From positions 240,291-304,290 of the forward strand of contig NZ_CANLTL010000004.1 in the NCBI RefSeq assembly GCF_947494015.1: a stretch of 64,000 nt of DNA, in the 5' to 3' direction. This document shows, piece after piece, positions 51,409 to 61,013 of the stretch. A model generated the notes under the pieces. It was given only the letters and a program-made list of their open reading frames with translations. It searched no databases and was not told the origin of the DNA. The number at the start of each line of letters is the position of its first letter. Within the stretch, counting starts at the first letter, position 1. The stretch comes from an uncultured Cellulomonas sp. Lineage in GTDB: Bacteria; Actinomycetota; Actinomycetes; Actinomycetales; Cellulomonadaceae. Both the position numbers and the translations under genes were made by a program.

Positions 51409-51592
51409 GTCGTGCCCGCGGCCAGGTGCTCCGCGGCGACTCCGACGAGGATAGCGGATCGGTGCCGAGGAACCGAAACGGGGCCCGGGGACGTGCGCGC
51501 GGGCCTGCTGCCACTTGGGTGAAACGTGCAGGAAATCGCGCCTCGCGCTGGTGGTGTCCCGTAGCCTTCGGGCAACCGAAGAGGAGGCGACG

Positions 51593-52021
51593 ATGGCTGT
51601 CCGCCCGTTTGACGTCGTCGAAGTGGTGACGATGCAGCTGGTCCTGTCCGACGCGTCGGTGCTCGGCGTCACCGCGGAGCTCGGCTTCCGGGCCGCGGAC
51701 CCGTACACGGTACGCGCCGTCTTCACCGGCCCCCACTCGATGTCGACCTGGCTGATCGGTCGTGAGCTCCTCGCGCAGGGCGTGCACGCGACGCAGGACG
51801 CCCCGGCCGGGACCGGGGACGTCCGGGTCTGGCGTGACGACGACCCTGCCTACGTCCTCATCTCGCTCAGCGGTGTGGAGGGCGACGCGCTCCTGGCCGC
51901 CCCGTCCGAGCCCGTCGAGCGCTTCGTGACGACCACGCAGCAGCTCGTGCCTTTCGGGTCGGAGAGCACCCGGATGGACCCGGAGATCAGCCGCCTGATC
52001 GCGGCTCTGCTCACCGCCTGA
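51593..52021 (+). CDS. SsgA-like (SALP) sporulation/cell division regulator
   Basis: Pattern ...YDPYTVRAVF-type (DPYTVRAVFTGPHSMSTWLIGRELLAQGVHATQDAPAGTGDVRVWR); GAGGAG RBS. Confidence 0.82.
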   Translation: MAVRPFDVVEVVTMQLVLSDASVLGVTAELGFRAADPYTVRAVFTGPHSMSTWLIGRELLAQGVHATQDAPAGTGDVRVWRDDDPAYVLISLSGVEGDALLAAPSEPVERFVTTTQQLVPFGSESTRMDPEISRLIAALLTA

Positions 52022-52108
52022 TCGGAACCGCACGCCGACCTCGGCCCCTGACCGCCCCGCGGTCGGGGGCCGACGTGCGTCCTGCGTCCGTCGGGCCCTC
52101 CGGCGAGG

Positions 52109-52972
52109 TCAGGGGTCGAGCTCGTCCGGCAGCCGGGCCGCGAACACCCGCTGGGCCTCGAGGCTGAGTGGTCCTGCCTCGAGCGGGGTGCCGTCCAGCG
52201 CGACGACCGGCTGGACGTCGCGGGTGGAGGACGTCAGCGCGAGGTGCGCCCGGCCGGCCAGGACGTCCTCGAGCACCTGCCAGGGCAGCTCGCCGGGGCC
52301 CGACTCGCGCACCGGCATGCCGGCCTGCCCGCACCACTGGAGGAAGAGCTCGCGGGTGATGCCGGCCAGGCACCCGCTGGACAGCGGCGGCGTGAGGAGC
52401 TCGCCCCCGAGCTCGACCACGACGTTCGACCCGGTGCCCTCGCACAGCTCCCCGACGGTGTTCGCGAACAGCGCCTCGTCCGCACCCCGTTCGGCCGCGT
52501 AGCCCAGCGCCACGACGTTGTCCGCGTACGACGTCGTCTTCAAGCCCGCGACCGCGGACCGCTCGTTGCGCACCCACGGGACCCGCACGGCGCGCGACGA
52601 CCGCGCCCGGCTCGCGGGCGCGGCGACCACCACGAGCGTCGGACGCTGCTCGGCGGCGGGCAGCCGGTTGGAGCCCATCGGTCCCGGACCCCCGGTCACG
52701 GTGATCCGGACCCGCCCGGCCGCCGACCCCGCGGCCTCCAGGACGGCGGCCACCCCCGCGCGGACCTCGTCGGCATCGGGTGCGGGCAGTCCCAGCCCGC
52801 GCGCGGAGCTCTCCAGGCGCCGCAGGTGGCGGCTGAGCGCGAACGCGCGGCCGTCGTGGACGGCGCACGTCTCGAAGACGCCGTCCCCCACGGTGAGGCC
52901 GTGGTCGACGGCGGTGACGATCGGCTCGTCCGGCGCACGGAGCCGGCCCCCGGACCAGATGACGACGCTCAT
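52109..52972 (-). CDS. pabC: Aminodeoxychorismate lyase (class IV aminotransferase)
   Basis: VDHGLTVGDGVFETCAVHDGRAFALSRHLRRL; downstream of pabB. Confidence 0.88.
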   Translation of the reverse strand: MSVVIWSGGRLRAPDEPIVTAVDHGLTVGDGVFETCAVHDGRAFALSRHLRRLESSARGLGLPAPDADEVRAGVAAVLEAAGSAAGRVRITVTGGPGPMGSNRLPAAEQRPTLVVVAAPASRARSSRAVRVPWVRNERSAVAGLKTTSYADNVVALGYAAERGADEALFANTVGELCEGTGSNVVVELGGELLTPPLSSGCLAGITRELFLQWCGQAGMPVRESGPGELPWQVLEDVLAGRAHLALTSSTRDVQPVVALDGTPLEAGPLSLEAQRVFAARLPDELDP

Positions 52973-52977
52973 ACCGG

Positions 52978-54120
52978 TCAGTGTGGCGCAGAAGCCAGGC
53001 CGATCAAGCGGTGCGCCTTCAGCTCGGTCTCGGCCCACTCGGCGGACGGCTCGCTCCCCCACGTGATGCCGGCCCCGGTGCCGAACCGCAGCGTGCCGGA
53101 CACCGCCGCCGCCCGGTCGCCCGGGGCGACTTGGGCGCCCGCGCGCACCTCGGCATCGGCTGTCCACCAGAAGGTCCGGATCCCGACGGCGAGCTCTGCG
53201 CGGCCGGCGTCCGCGTCGATCCACCCGACCGCGCCGCAGTACGGGCCGCGGGGCACCGGCTCGAGCGCCGCGATGAGCCCCAGCGCCGCGAGCTTCGGCG
53301 CGCCGGACACCGACGCGGGCGGGTAGGTCGCGGCCAGCACGCGCGCCCACCGGTCCGGCGCCGAGGCCGCCGAGCGGGTCAGGCGCCCCTGCACGGTGGA
53401 CACCAGGTGCACCAGGCCGGGATGGTGCTCGACCGCGAGCAGCGACGTCACCTCGACGCTCCCCGGGTCGCACACGCGCTGGAGGTCGTTGCGGACGAGG
53501 TCGGTGATCATGACGTTCTCCGCCCGGTCCTTGTCGCCGAGCCGCGCCTGCGTCGGGGCGGTGCCCTTGATCGGCGCGGACGTCAGGACGCCGTCCCACA
53601 GGCGCAGGTAGAGCTCCGGGGACGCGCTCACCACCCACACCGGCGGCAGCCCGGAGGACGCCGGGACGTGGACCAGGCCGCCGAACGGCGCGGGATTGCC
53701 GCGGGCCAGGACGGCGGCCAGGGCCTGCGCGGACGGCTCGCCCCCGGCTCCCCCTCGCAGCGGCGCGGCAAGGACCCGGCACACGTTGGCCTGGTAGACG
53801 TCGCCGGCCCGGACCGCCCCCCGGACCGCCTCGACCGCGCGCTCGTACGTCGGGCGGTCCATCGACGTGCTCCAGCCCGTGACCGACGGCCCCTGCCAGG
53901 CGTCACCGTCGCCCGGATCGGCCGTCCCGTCGCCGCGGACGACGTCGGCGAACCGCCAGGCGCGCACGGGTCCGTCGAACTCCCCCACCACGGCCCAGAA
54001 GCCCCCGCGCGCCACCGTGGCCGCGTCCTCGGCGAGGTCGACGCACTCGACCGGGCGCCGGGCGCGGACGCCCGCGAACCGGGCCTCGCCGGCGGCGGGA
54101 CGGGCGGCGTCGGCGGGCAC
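52978..54120 (-). CDS. pabB: Aminodeoxychorismate synthase component I (chorismate-binding)
   Basis: SPELYLRLWDGVLTSAPIKGTAPT, RAENVMITDLVRNDLQRVC, ASVSGAPKLAA, PRGPYCGAVGWID. Confidence 0.9.
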   Translation of the reverse strand: MPADAARPAAGEARFAGVRARRPVECVDLAEDAATVARGGFWAVVGEFDGPVRAWRFADVVRGDGTADPGDGDAWQGPSVTGWSTSMDRPTYERAVEAVRGAVRAGDVYQANVCRVLAAPLRGGAGGEPSAQALAAVLARGNPAPFGGLVHVPASSGLPPVWVVSASPELYLRLWDGVLTSAPIKGTAPTQARLGDKDRAENVMITDLVRNDLQRVCDPGSVEVTSLLAVEHHPGLVHLVSTVQGRLTRSAASAPDRWARVLAATYPPASVSGAPKLAALGLIAALEPVPRGPYCGAVGWIDADAGRAELAVGIRTFWWTADAEVRAGAQVAPGDRAAAVSGTLRFGTGAGITWGSEPSAEWAETELKAHRLIGLASAPH

Positions 54121-54309
54121 CCCGCCACGGTACCGAGGGCGCCGGACCAGCCCCGGCGCCGTCCGGCCGTGGCGGACGGCGGCGCGACCCGTCTGCGCCG
54201 CTGCCGGGGCGACCGGCCGGGCGCCAGTTGGACTCTCGCCGACGAGGTGGTCTAAAGTCTGGGACGCGCCCGGCGCACCGGATCGGAAACGAGACGGGAC
54301 ACGGGTCGT

Positions 54310-54381
54310 GCGGACGTGGCTCAGTGGTAGAGCATCACCTTGCCAAGGTGAGGGTCGCGGGTTCGAATCCCGTCGTCCGCT
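54310..54381 (+). tRNA. tRNA-Gly(GCC)
   Basis: GCGGACGTGGCTCAGTGGTAGAGCATCACCTTGCCAAGGTGAGGGTCGCGGGTTCGAATCCCGTCGTCCGCT. Confidence 0.97.
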
Positions 54382-54435
54382 CGGTGGCCCCGACCCTGTG
54401 GTCGGCTCCCGGAGCTTGTGAGCGTCGGGTCGCAC

Positions 54436-54506
54436 GGTGGAGTGGCCGAGAGGCGAGGCAGCGGCCTGCAAAGCCGTCCACACGGGTTCGAATCCCGTCT
54501 CCACCT
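54436..54506 (+). tRNA. tRNA-Cys(GCA)
   Basis: GGTGGAGTGGCCGAGAGGCGAGGCAGCGGCCTGCAAAGCCGTCCACACGGGTTCGAATCCCGTCTCCACCT. Confidence 0.97.
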
Positions 54507-54538
54507 CTGCAGTCGTAGTACCCCAGGCAGTACCGCAC

Positions 54539-54610
54539 GGGCGATTGGCGCAGCGGTAGCGCGCTTCCCTGACACGGAAGAGGTCACTGGTTCGATCCCA
54601 GTATCGCCCA
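54539..54610 (+). tRNA. tRNA-Val(GAC), probable integration target
   Basis: GGGCGATTGGCGCAGCGGTAGCGCGCTTCCCTGACACGGAAGAGGTCACTGGTTCGATCCCAGTATCGCCCA. Confidence 0.97.
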
Positions 54611-54631
54611 CCAGCACCACCGCAGGTCAGG

Positions 54632-54659
54632 GGCCGTTTCGGAGAGATCCGGGACGGCC
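54632..54659 (+). terminator. Hairpin downstream of tRNA-Val
   Basis: GGCCGT-tt-CGGA-gaga-TCCG-gg-ACGGCC followed by TTT. Confidence 0.55.
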
Positions 54660-54681
54660 TTTGTGCTGCCCAACCGGCTTC

Positions 54682-54701
54682 GCTAGTCAAACTGCTAGTC
54701 A
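54682..54701. repeat. GCTAGTCA direct repeat at integrase 3' end (candidate arm-type site)
   Basis: GCTAGTCA-AACT-GCTAGTCA, 12-bp periodicity, second copy includes int stop codon. Confidence 0.5.
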
Positions 54702-55858
54702 TCGGTGTGCCCCCCGTCCGAGCCGAAGATGTCGTCCATCGCCCGAGCGCCGCGGGTGAGCACCGGCCGGAGCTCCTTGCGGTACACCGTCTCGGTCACC
54801 TTCGTGCTGGCATGACCGACCAGGTGGGCGATGTCCTCGATCGGCACCCCCGAGCTGGACATGACCGAGACGAAGCTGTGCCGCAGCTCCCGCGGGGTCC
54901 AGTCCTCCGCAGGCAGCCCCGCGGCCGCCACGACGGCTCTGAACCCCCGCCGGACGTTCGCCGCGTCCAGGGGCGTCCCGGTCCGGCTGGCGAACACGAG
55001 GCCATGCTCGCGCCATCGCTCCCCCGCCTCCCGTCGCCACGTCTCCTGCAGCTCGCGGTGCGTGCGGAGAGCGACGACTGCCCGAACGGGTAGCTCGATG
55101 GTTCGGCGCGACCGCCGTGTCTTCGTGTCTCCGTCACTCCGCACCGAACGCCACAGCTCCACGGTGGGCGGCACGTCGGGAGGTCGCCCCTCGAGGTCGA
55201 CGTGCTCCCATCGCAGAGCCCGCAGCTCCTCTGTCCTGGCCCCGGTCAGCAGCGACACCACGACGTACGCGTGCATCGGTGAGCGCTCCGACGCCGTGAT
55301 GACCCGCTTCGCCTGTTGCAGGGTGAGCGACTTGGAGGGCCGGCCCACCTGACCTCGAGGCACGTCGCACAGCAGTGCGACATTCCGACCGACGAGATCA
55401 CGTGCTTCCGCTCGCCGGATCGACATCCTCAAGATCGACAGAAGGCGCTTCACCGTGTCGGTGCTCAGAACCTCAGCCCGACCCGCCAGCCAGGTCTCCA
55501 CCTCTGCGGCGGTCAACGCGCTCAGACGTCTCGCACCGAGCTCGGGGAGCACGTGTGTGATGGCGAGGCTTCGGCGGTTCGCCACCGTGCTATCCCCTCG
55601 GCCGACAAGGCCGTGGTCGAGCCACGACTCGACGGCCTCGCGAACGGTGTACGCGTGTCGCTCGGCCGCGAGTCCGGCGTCCTGCACGCGCTGCGCGTCG
55701 CGGAGCTTCGCCCGGACCTCCGTCTTGGTGCGGCCGCTGATCCACTTAACGCGTCGCTTCCCGTTCGGCCAGTACCCCAGTGAGACGAGCCCGACCCAGC
55801 GTTGGCGCGACTCGTTCCAGTAGAGGCTGCCCTCGCCGTAGCTACGCCGCGCGCCCAC
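54695..55858 (-). CDS. int: Tyrosine recombinase/integrase
   Basis: LTGARTEELRALRWEHVD, ELRHSFVSVMSSSGVPIEDIAHLVGHASTKVTETVYRKEL catalytic R..HxxR..Y. Confidence 0.95.
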   Translation of the reverse strand: MGARRSYGEGSLYWNESRQRWVGLVSLGYWPNGKRRVKWISGRTKTEVRAKLRDAQRVQDAGLAAERHAYTVREAVESWLDHGLVGRGDSTVANRRSLAITHVLPELGARRLSALTAAEVETWLAGRAEVLSTDTVKRLLSILRMSIRRAEARDLVGRNVALLCDVPRGQVGRPSKSLTLQQAKRVITASERSPMHAYVVVSLLTGARTEELRALRWEHVDLEGRPPDVPPTVELWRSVRSDGDTKTRRSRRTIELPVRAVVALRTHRELQETWRREAGERWREHGLVFASRTGTPLDAANVRRGFRAVVAAAGLPAEDWTPRELRHSFVSVMSSSGVPIEDIAHLVGHASTKVTETVYRKELRPVLTRGARAMDDIFGSDGGHTDD

Positions 55859-56087
55859 CGTCGCCGCCCGCCGCTCGCATGAGCTCCGCCACGTAGTCGT
55901 CGATCGCCGCTCTGGGCACCAGCCGTCGACGACCGACGGTCACCGTCACCAGCCGACGCGACCTGATCAGCTCGTACAGCTGGGTCCGGCTCAGGTTGAG
56001 CAGCGCCATCGTCTCGGGCACGTCGTACAGCACACGCCCGGGCGTCACCCCCTGCGGCATCAGTGTTGAACCCTTACTCACTGCCAT
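55842..56087 (-). CDS. xis: Excisionase / HTH DNA-binding protein
   Basis: VPETMALLNLSRTQLYELIRSRRLVTVTVGRRRLVPRAAIDDYVAELM MerR-like HTH. Confidence 0.9.
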   Translation of the reverse strand: MAVSKGSTLMPQGVTPGRVLYDVPETMALLNLSRTQLYELIRSRRLVTVTVGRRRLVPRAAIDDYVAELMRAAGGDGGRAA

Positions 56088-57721
56088 CGCCCCCGCTCTC
56101 GTTCGGTCCGCTCCTCTGCCGAAAGACTGTCCACAGCCGCCACGGGCGGGCCGGCACGCTGACAGACAGCGGCGCCGACCATGACCTCACGCGCCCGTTC
56201 GTACTCCGCACGCCACCGCCGCGCCTCGACGACGCTGCCCATCACGACGCGGGCGTAGTCGAGCGCGGACACGGGGACGTCCTGCCAGGTGTAGCGGGGA
56301 AGCCCATCCGTGTGGAGGACCTCCGCTGCCATCCGTTCCGCCGCGGGCGCCTCGATACCGGCGGCCTGAAGCGCCGCTCGGACGACGGCGGCACGGTCCG
56401 CCCGGTGCTCGGTCAAGGTCTTCCCCGACCAGCTCCGCGAGACAAGCACCCGCCGCCCACCGACCCCGAGGTGCTCCCGGTCGTGCGCCTTCGCTGGGCA
56501 TCGCCCCGGCACGAGTCCGGGCCCGGCGTTGTACGGCTGGACTCCGAAGCGGAGCCAGTTCGCGCACTCCTTGGAGCAGGGCAGCCAGCGGACCTCGTGG
56601 TGCAAACGGTCGATATGGGCCTCATAGGCGACGTCCACCGCGTCGTCATCGGCGTACGTCTCCGCGACCGCCTTAGTGAGGTACTTCGTCAGGTACCGCA
56701 CCGCGCGATCGGCGTCCGGAGTCCCGCCGACGATGCCCTTGATGTCGACCTGCGAGCCGAGCCGCATGACGTGCGCAGGTCTCGTGCCCGGCAGTTCGTC
56801 GCCGAGGGCGTCGACGGCCTGCTGCCAGGTCGGCAGCGCCATACCGGTGTCCGGGTCGCGGTAGTCGGCGCCATCCCACACCGGGAGGCGGTGGTCGTAC
56901 ACCGGGGTCTCCATCTGCGGCCACCACAGCTGAAAGTACGTGGCTTTCGTGACAGCCCTGAGGGTGGCTCTCGGGATCGCGCCACGGATGGCGACGTGGA
57001 AGTGCGGCGCGAGGCGGCGTTGCGCCTCCACAGCACCGAAGTACTGCGCCCTGTAGCCCGCGCAGCGGCGCAGGTTCTGCACCCACCGATCCAGCAGCTT
57101 CGAGAAGTGGAGAGCATCCAACGCGGCACGACGGTAGTCGTACCGAGCTGGGTCGACCGGCGCGCCGGTGAACGGGCGGACCTTGCCGTACGACGGAAGT
57201 GTCAGCGTCACGAACATCGACGGCTGGTACATCTTGCCGTCGGGAGCCGTGAAGGTCCGGCCGACGGTCCGGTTCTCGACCGGACGAGTGGGCAGGTCCG
57301 GAGCGTCGGCGCGGCGACGGGTCGACCGCGTCTGACGCGCAACCTCGTCGCCAACGTCCTCTTGCTCGCCGGCGTCGTTCTCCTCGGCCGGGCAGCTGTC
57401 GGGGCCGCCCGCGTGCTCCACCGTGGCGGGATCCACGGCAGGCTCGACGGCGGCGTGCCAGCCCTCCGCGCACTGCGTCATCCGTAGGCGGCGCGCGTTG
57501 GACGCGCAGCTCGGGCATCGGGACTCGCGAGTCGATCCGCACCGGATCGCGACCGTGGTGACGACCCCGGTGGCACGGTCGGTGACCCGCCGGACGACAG
57601 GACGAACACAGACCGCCTGCTCGATCGCCAACTCACGCACCACGTCGTCGCCGATAGCCGGCCTGCTGGCGCGTCCCGATGCGAGCGCCGGAGCGCGCCG
57701 CTCGGCAAGGAGAGTCGTCAT
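56078..57721 (-). CDS. repSA: Rolling-circle replication initiator, RepSA-like
   Basis: MFVTLTLPSYGKV, PHFHVAIRGAIPR (HUH), RYLTKYLTKAVAETY; CxxC N-terminal region. Confidence 0.9.
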   Translation of the reverse strand: MTTLLAERRAPALASGRASRPAIGDDVVRELAIEQAVCVRPVVRRVTDRATGVVTTVAIRCGSTRESRCPSCASNARRLRMTQCAEGWHAAVEPAVDPATVEHAGGPDSCPAEENDAGEQEDVGDEVARQTRSTRRRADAPDLPTRPVENRTVGRTFTAPDGKMYQPSMFVTLTLPSYGKVRPFTGAPVDPARYDYRRAALDALHFSKLLDRWVQNLRRCAGYRAQYFGAVEAQRRLAPHFHVAIRGAIPRATLRAVTKATYFQLWWPQMETPVYDHRLPVWDGADYRDPDTGMALPTWQQAVDALGDELPGTRPAHVMRLGSQVDIKGIVGGTPDADRAVRYLTKYLTKAVAETYADDDAVDVAYEAHIDRLHHEVRWLPCSKECANWLRFGVQPYNAGPGLVPGRCPAKAHDREHLGVGGRRVLVSRSWSGKTLTEHRADRAAVVRAALQAAGIEAPAAERMAAEVLHTDGLPRYTWQDVPVSALDYARVVMGSVVEARRWRAEYERAREVMVGAAVCQRAGPPVAAVDSLSAEERTERERGRWQ

Positions 57722-59205
57722 GCCGCGCTCCGCGTCTCTGCTGCCGTCATGTCCGCCGACGTCCCGTACTCCGCGACGAGCGCGTCGATGTGTTGGTCGG
57801 TGAAGTGCGGGAACCGCACGCGCAGAGGTTCAGCGACCCCCTCGATGCCGACGTACCCGGTCCCGGGCATGGACTCAGCGATCCGGTCGCACCGAGCTCC
57901 GCGATCGCGCGCTCCCGCTCCGAGCACCAGCGCGACCTGGTCAGCCTCCGACAATCGCAGGGCGATCCTGGTCGGGAACAGGTCCCGGACAGTGACAACC
58001 TCTTTGCGGGGATCTTGAACGGCGCCGACCACGCTCACACCCACCGCGCGGCCCTGCGACAGCAGCAGCGACAGCGCCGCACCGATACGTCGCTTCGCTT
58101 CCCGATCGGTGATGTACGCGGTGAGGTTTGCCAGCTCGTCGATCAGGACCACGATCAGCGGCTCCTCCTCCGTCGGGCTGTGGAGTCGGGTGATCCCCCG
58201 CAGGCGTGCCTGGCGTCGCCGCATGATCGAGACGGCGTCCTCCAACGCCCGCGCGAACTCGATCTCGTAGTCGCCGCCGTCATCCGGATCGCCGTAGACG
58301 AATCGGTCGAACAGCGGCCTCCCCGCGGCCAGCTCCATGCCACCCTTCGGGTCGAGCGCCCACACCCGGGCCGTGCGGTCGCGGATGGCCGGCGCCAGGC
58401 CCGCGACGATGGCCCAGAGAACCGACCCCTTGCCCGATCCCGTTGCACCGACCACGAGCACATGACTTCCGAGAAGGCGAAGCCGATAGCGCCGTCCGTC
58501 CTCTTGGACAGCAACGGCCAGCGCCGCGGCGTCCGAGGTGCGGGACCGAAACGGTGAGACCTCCGCCAGGAGCATGTCTGCCACAAGAAGCCAGAGCTCG
58601 AGGTCTCGGCTCCGTCCGGGAACGGTGCGAACTCGACACTCCGGCACGCCGAAGGTCTGCGCCAGGCGTGGAGCTCGACCAGTCCAGTCCTCGAGGACCT
58701 GGCCTGCGAGCATCCGCACGCGTACTCGGTCCACACCAGCCCGACTGCGCACGCCGACCAGCGCCGGTAGCCGCCGCTCCCCGTTGATGCCGGCGTCAAG
58801 TCCCGTCGTCACCATGGCGGTTTCCCAGGCGGGGCGGTACACGCGCGCCGACCGCCACGAGCCGGCTATGCGCTCCGTCACCCAGGCGGAGAAGGTTTCC
58901 GGCGCCCGGAGTCGCCACGTCGCGAGAAGCGCGGCGCTGATCGCCGCTCCCACGGCGAGGGCGCCAACGCCGTGCTTGGTCGCCATCCACACGACGACGG
59001 CCACCACCACACTCCCCGCCCCGAATCGGCGGTGACGCGACACCCAGCGCATCGCGCCAAATATTTGGCGCAGCGCCACCCGGGCAGCGCGGAGGCTCAG
59101 TGGAACCAGCCGCACCAGTGCGGCCAACGCCGAGCCGGCCATCACGCACAGTGCGACGACGCCGATGGCCCACACGGCGCCTACGCCACCTTGGTTGAGA
59201 ACGAC
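57718..59205 (-). CDS. FtsK/SpoIIIE-like conjugative dsDNA translocase, TraSA-like (start uncertain)
   Basis: LVVGATGSGKGSVLWAI Walker A, LIVVLIDELANL Walker B; two N-terminal hydrophobic segments. Confidence 0.9.
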   Translation of the reverse strand, partial: VVLNQGGVGAVWAIGVVALCVMAGSALAALVRLVPLSLRAARVALRQIFGAMRWVSRHRRFGAGSVVVAVVVWMATKHGVGALAVGAAISAALLATWRLRAPETFSAWVTERIAGSWRSARVYRPAWETAMVTTGLDAGINGERRLPALVGVRSRAGVDRVRVRMLAGQVLEDWTGRAPRLAQTFGVPECRVRTVPGRSRDLELWLLVADMLLAEVSPFRSRTSDAAALAVAVQEDGRRYRLRLLGSHVLVVGATGSGKGSVLWAIVAGLAPAIRDRTARVWALDPKGGMELAAGRPLFDRFVYGDPDDGGDYEIEFARALEDAVSIMRRRQARLRGITRLHSPTEEEPLIVVLIDELANLTAYITDREAKRRIGAALSLLLSQGRAVGVSVVGAVQDPRKEVVTVRDLFPTRIALRLSEADQVALVLGAGARDRGARCDRIAESMPGTGYVGIEGVAEPLRVRFPHFTDQHIDALVAEYGTSADMTAAETRSAA

Positions 59206-59633
59206 GTGCTGGAAGCACTCTTCGCCGATGCCATCCCGTCGGCACGGAATGACCACGCCGACTGGGCCCGACAGCGGTGCGGCCTCCCTGGCTCCGGGGC
59301 GGCGCAACGCGACGAGTCGACCCATGGCGTCGCCGTGAGGTTCTCGAAGATCACCAGGGTGAACGGAGACGCCCCGTCGTTGGCCGGCGGCACCGGCTGG
59401 TGCTTCGCCGCGATCTTGACCGTAACGGTCTTGGACTTCTTCGGCGCGTCCGGATCGGCATCCAGCACGTCGACCGACCAGACCGGCAGACCGCTGTCCT
59501 TGTCGACGTCCTGCACCTTCGTCTCCCGAGTCGACTTCTCGAAGTCGTGCACGGGCGTTACCTCCGAGACGAGGTACGCACCCATCGGGAAGACGTCGTT
59601 GTGAGCGACCTTGAACCTGCGTGCCAGTGCCAT
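59181..59633 (-). CDS. Pra-like plasmid replication/integration/excision activator
   Basis: RFKVAHNDVFPMGAYLVSEVTPVHDFEKSTRETKVQDVDKDSGLPVWSVDVLDADPDAPKKSKTVTVKIAAKHQPVPP, typical of AICE Pra family. Confidence 0.82.
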   Translation of the reverse strand: MALARRFKVAHNDVFPMGAYLVSEVTPVHDFEKSTRETKVQDVDKDSGLPVWSVDVLDADPDAPKKSKTVTVKIAAKHQPVPPANDGASPFTLVIFENLTATPWVDSSRCAAPEPGRPHRCRAQSAWSFRADGMASAKSASSTSFSTKVA

Positions 59634-59724
59634 TGCGTTCCCCTTCCGCGGCCAGAGCCCCAGCGGCTCAGGACCATGGGACTGCTCGCCGCCAGGACGA
59701 GAACACCGCATGGAGGGACGTTTT

Positions 59725-59734
59725 AGGACGTCCT
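59725..59734. promoter_or_regulatory. Candidate operator in divergent pra / HTH-PLD promoter region
   Basis: Perfect palindrome AGGACGTCCT, preceded by GGGACGTTTT and followed by TTGACA (59739-59744) and CCGTCCC. Confidence 0.45.
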
Positions 59735-59773
59735 TCCATTGACAATCCGTCCCAACGAGCGGACCGTCGTGGC

Positions 59774-60532
59774 ATGGCCAATGAGAGGCTGCGATCCGCC
59801 ATCGCCGTATCCGGACTCACCGCGTCAACCCTGAGCGCGCGGGTTGGCGTCGATCCGAAGACCATCGAGCGGTGGGTCGCCACCCACCGAACGCCGCATC
59901 CGGCCAACCGCCAAGCGCTGTGTGCCGCCCTCAACCGCGACGAGGAATTCCTCTGGCCGAGTCTCGTGTCGACGACCCGCGCTCAGTCGGCCAGCCAAGC
60001 GGAAGTCGTCGCTGTGTACGCCAACCGCGCGTCGGTCCCCCCGGGCACGTGGCAGTCGCTGATCGAGGGCGCGAGGGAGTCCATCGACGTCCTCGCCTTC
60101 GCCGCTAGCTTCCTCCACGACACGATTCCCGACTTCCACCAGCTCCTCGTCGCCCGTGCCCACGCAGGGGTGCGTGTTCGTCTGCTCTTCGGCGATCCGA
60201 ACGGGGCTGCCGTCCGACTCCGCGGAGAGGAAGAAGGCATCGGGGGCTCACTGGCCGACAAGTGCACGCTCACGTGGAAGTACGCGCGCCGATGCCTCGC
60301 TACTCCCGGGCTCGAGGCGCGCGCTCACGACACGACGCTCTACTCGTCGATCTTCCGCTGCGACGAGGATCTCCTCGCGAACACCCACACCTACGGCTCC
60401 CCAGCGAACCAGGCACCGGTCGTGCACTTGCATCGCGTCGCCGGCGGCCGGCTGTTCGCCAACTTCATGGACTCGTTCGACCGCGTGTGGCAGACGGCCC
60501 GCACTGTCGACGGGTCGTACACGCTCGCGTAG
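59774..60532 (+). CDS. XRE-type HTH regulator with C-terminal phospholipase D-like (DUF5919-like) domain
   Basis: RSAIAVSGLTASTLSARVGVDPKTIERWV HTH; ARESIDVLAFAASFLHDTIPDFHQLLVARAHAGVRVRLLFGDPNG PLD-like fold. Confidence 0.82.
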   Translation: MANERLRSAIAVSGLTASTLSARVGVDPKTIERWVATHRTPHPANRQALCAALNRDEEFLWPSLVSTTRAQSASQAEVVAVYANRASVPPGTWQSLIEGARESIDVLAFAASFLHDTIPDFHQLLVARAHAGVRVRLLFGDPNGAAVRLRGEEEGIGGSLADKCTLTWKYARRCLATPGLEARAHDTTLYSSIFRCDEDLLANTHTYGSPANQAPVVHLHRVAGGRLFANFMDSFDRVWQTARTVDGSYTLA

Positions 60533-60542
60533 CGTCGCGGTC

Positions 60543-61013
60543 ATGGCTCGGATCGACTACGTCGACGACCCCAACGCACCCGCCGCCAACAGCGTCGTGC
60601 CGTCGGTCGTCGCCATCGTCACCGACGACCAGGGGCGGGTCCTCCTCATCCACAAGACCGACAACGACCTCTGGGCGCTGCCGGGTGGCGGACACGAGAT
60701 CGGCGAGTCGATCGCCGACACCGTCGTCCGCGAGGTCAAGGAGGAGACCGGCTACGACGTCGTGGTCGACCGTGTCACCGGCCTCTACACGAACCCTCGT
60801 CACGTCATGGCGTACGACGACGGCGAGGTGCGCCAGCAGTTCTCGATCGCTTTTCGCGCTCGTCTGCGGGGCGGGTCACCGCAGACCAGTAGCGAAAGCA
60901 AGGCCGTCGAGTGGGTCGCCCCCCACCACATCGACACGCTGCCGCTCCACCCCTCCATGCGGCTCCGCATCGTACACGCGCTAGAGGACAGACATACGCC
61001 GTACGTCGGCTAG
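60543..61013 (+). CDS. NUDIX hydrolase (pSAM2 Pif-like context)
   Basis: LPGGGHEIGESIADTVVREVKEETGYDVVVDRV Nudix box. Confidence 0.92.
   Translation: MARIDYVDDPNAPAANSVVPSVVAIVTDDQGRVLLIHKTDNDLWALPGGGHEIGESIADTVVREVKEETGYDVVVDRVTGLYTNPRHVMAYDDGEVRQQFSIAFRARLRGGSPQTSSESKAVEWVAPHHIDTLPLHPSMRLRIVHALEDRHTPYVG

Noticed and set aside
59739-59760. TTGACA treated as a confirmed promoter
   Set aside because: No convincing -10 hexamer at the proper spacing; kept only as part of a regulatory region.
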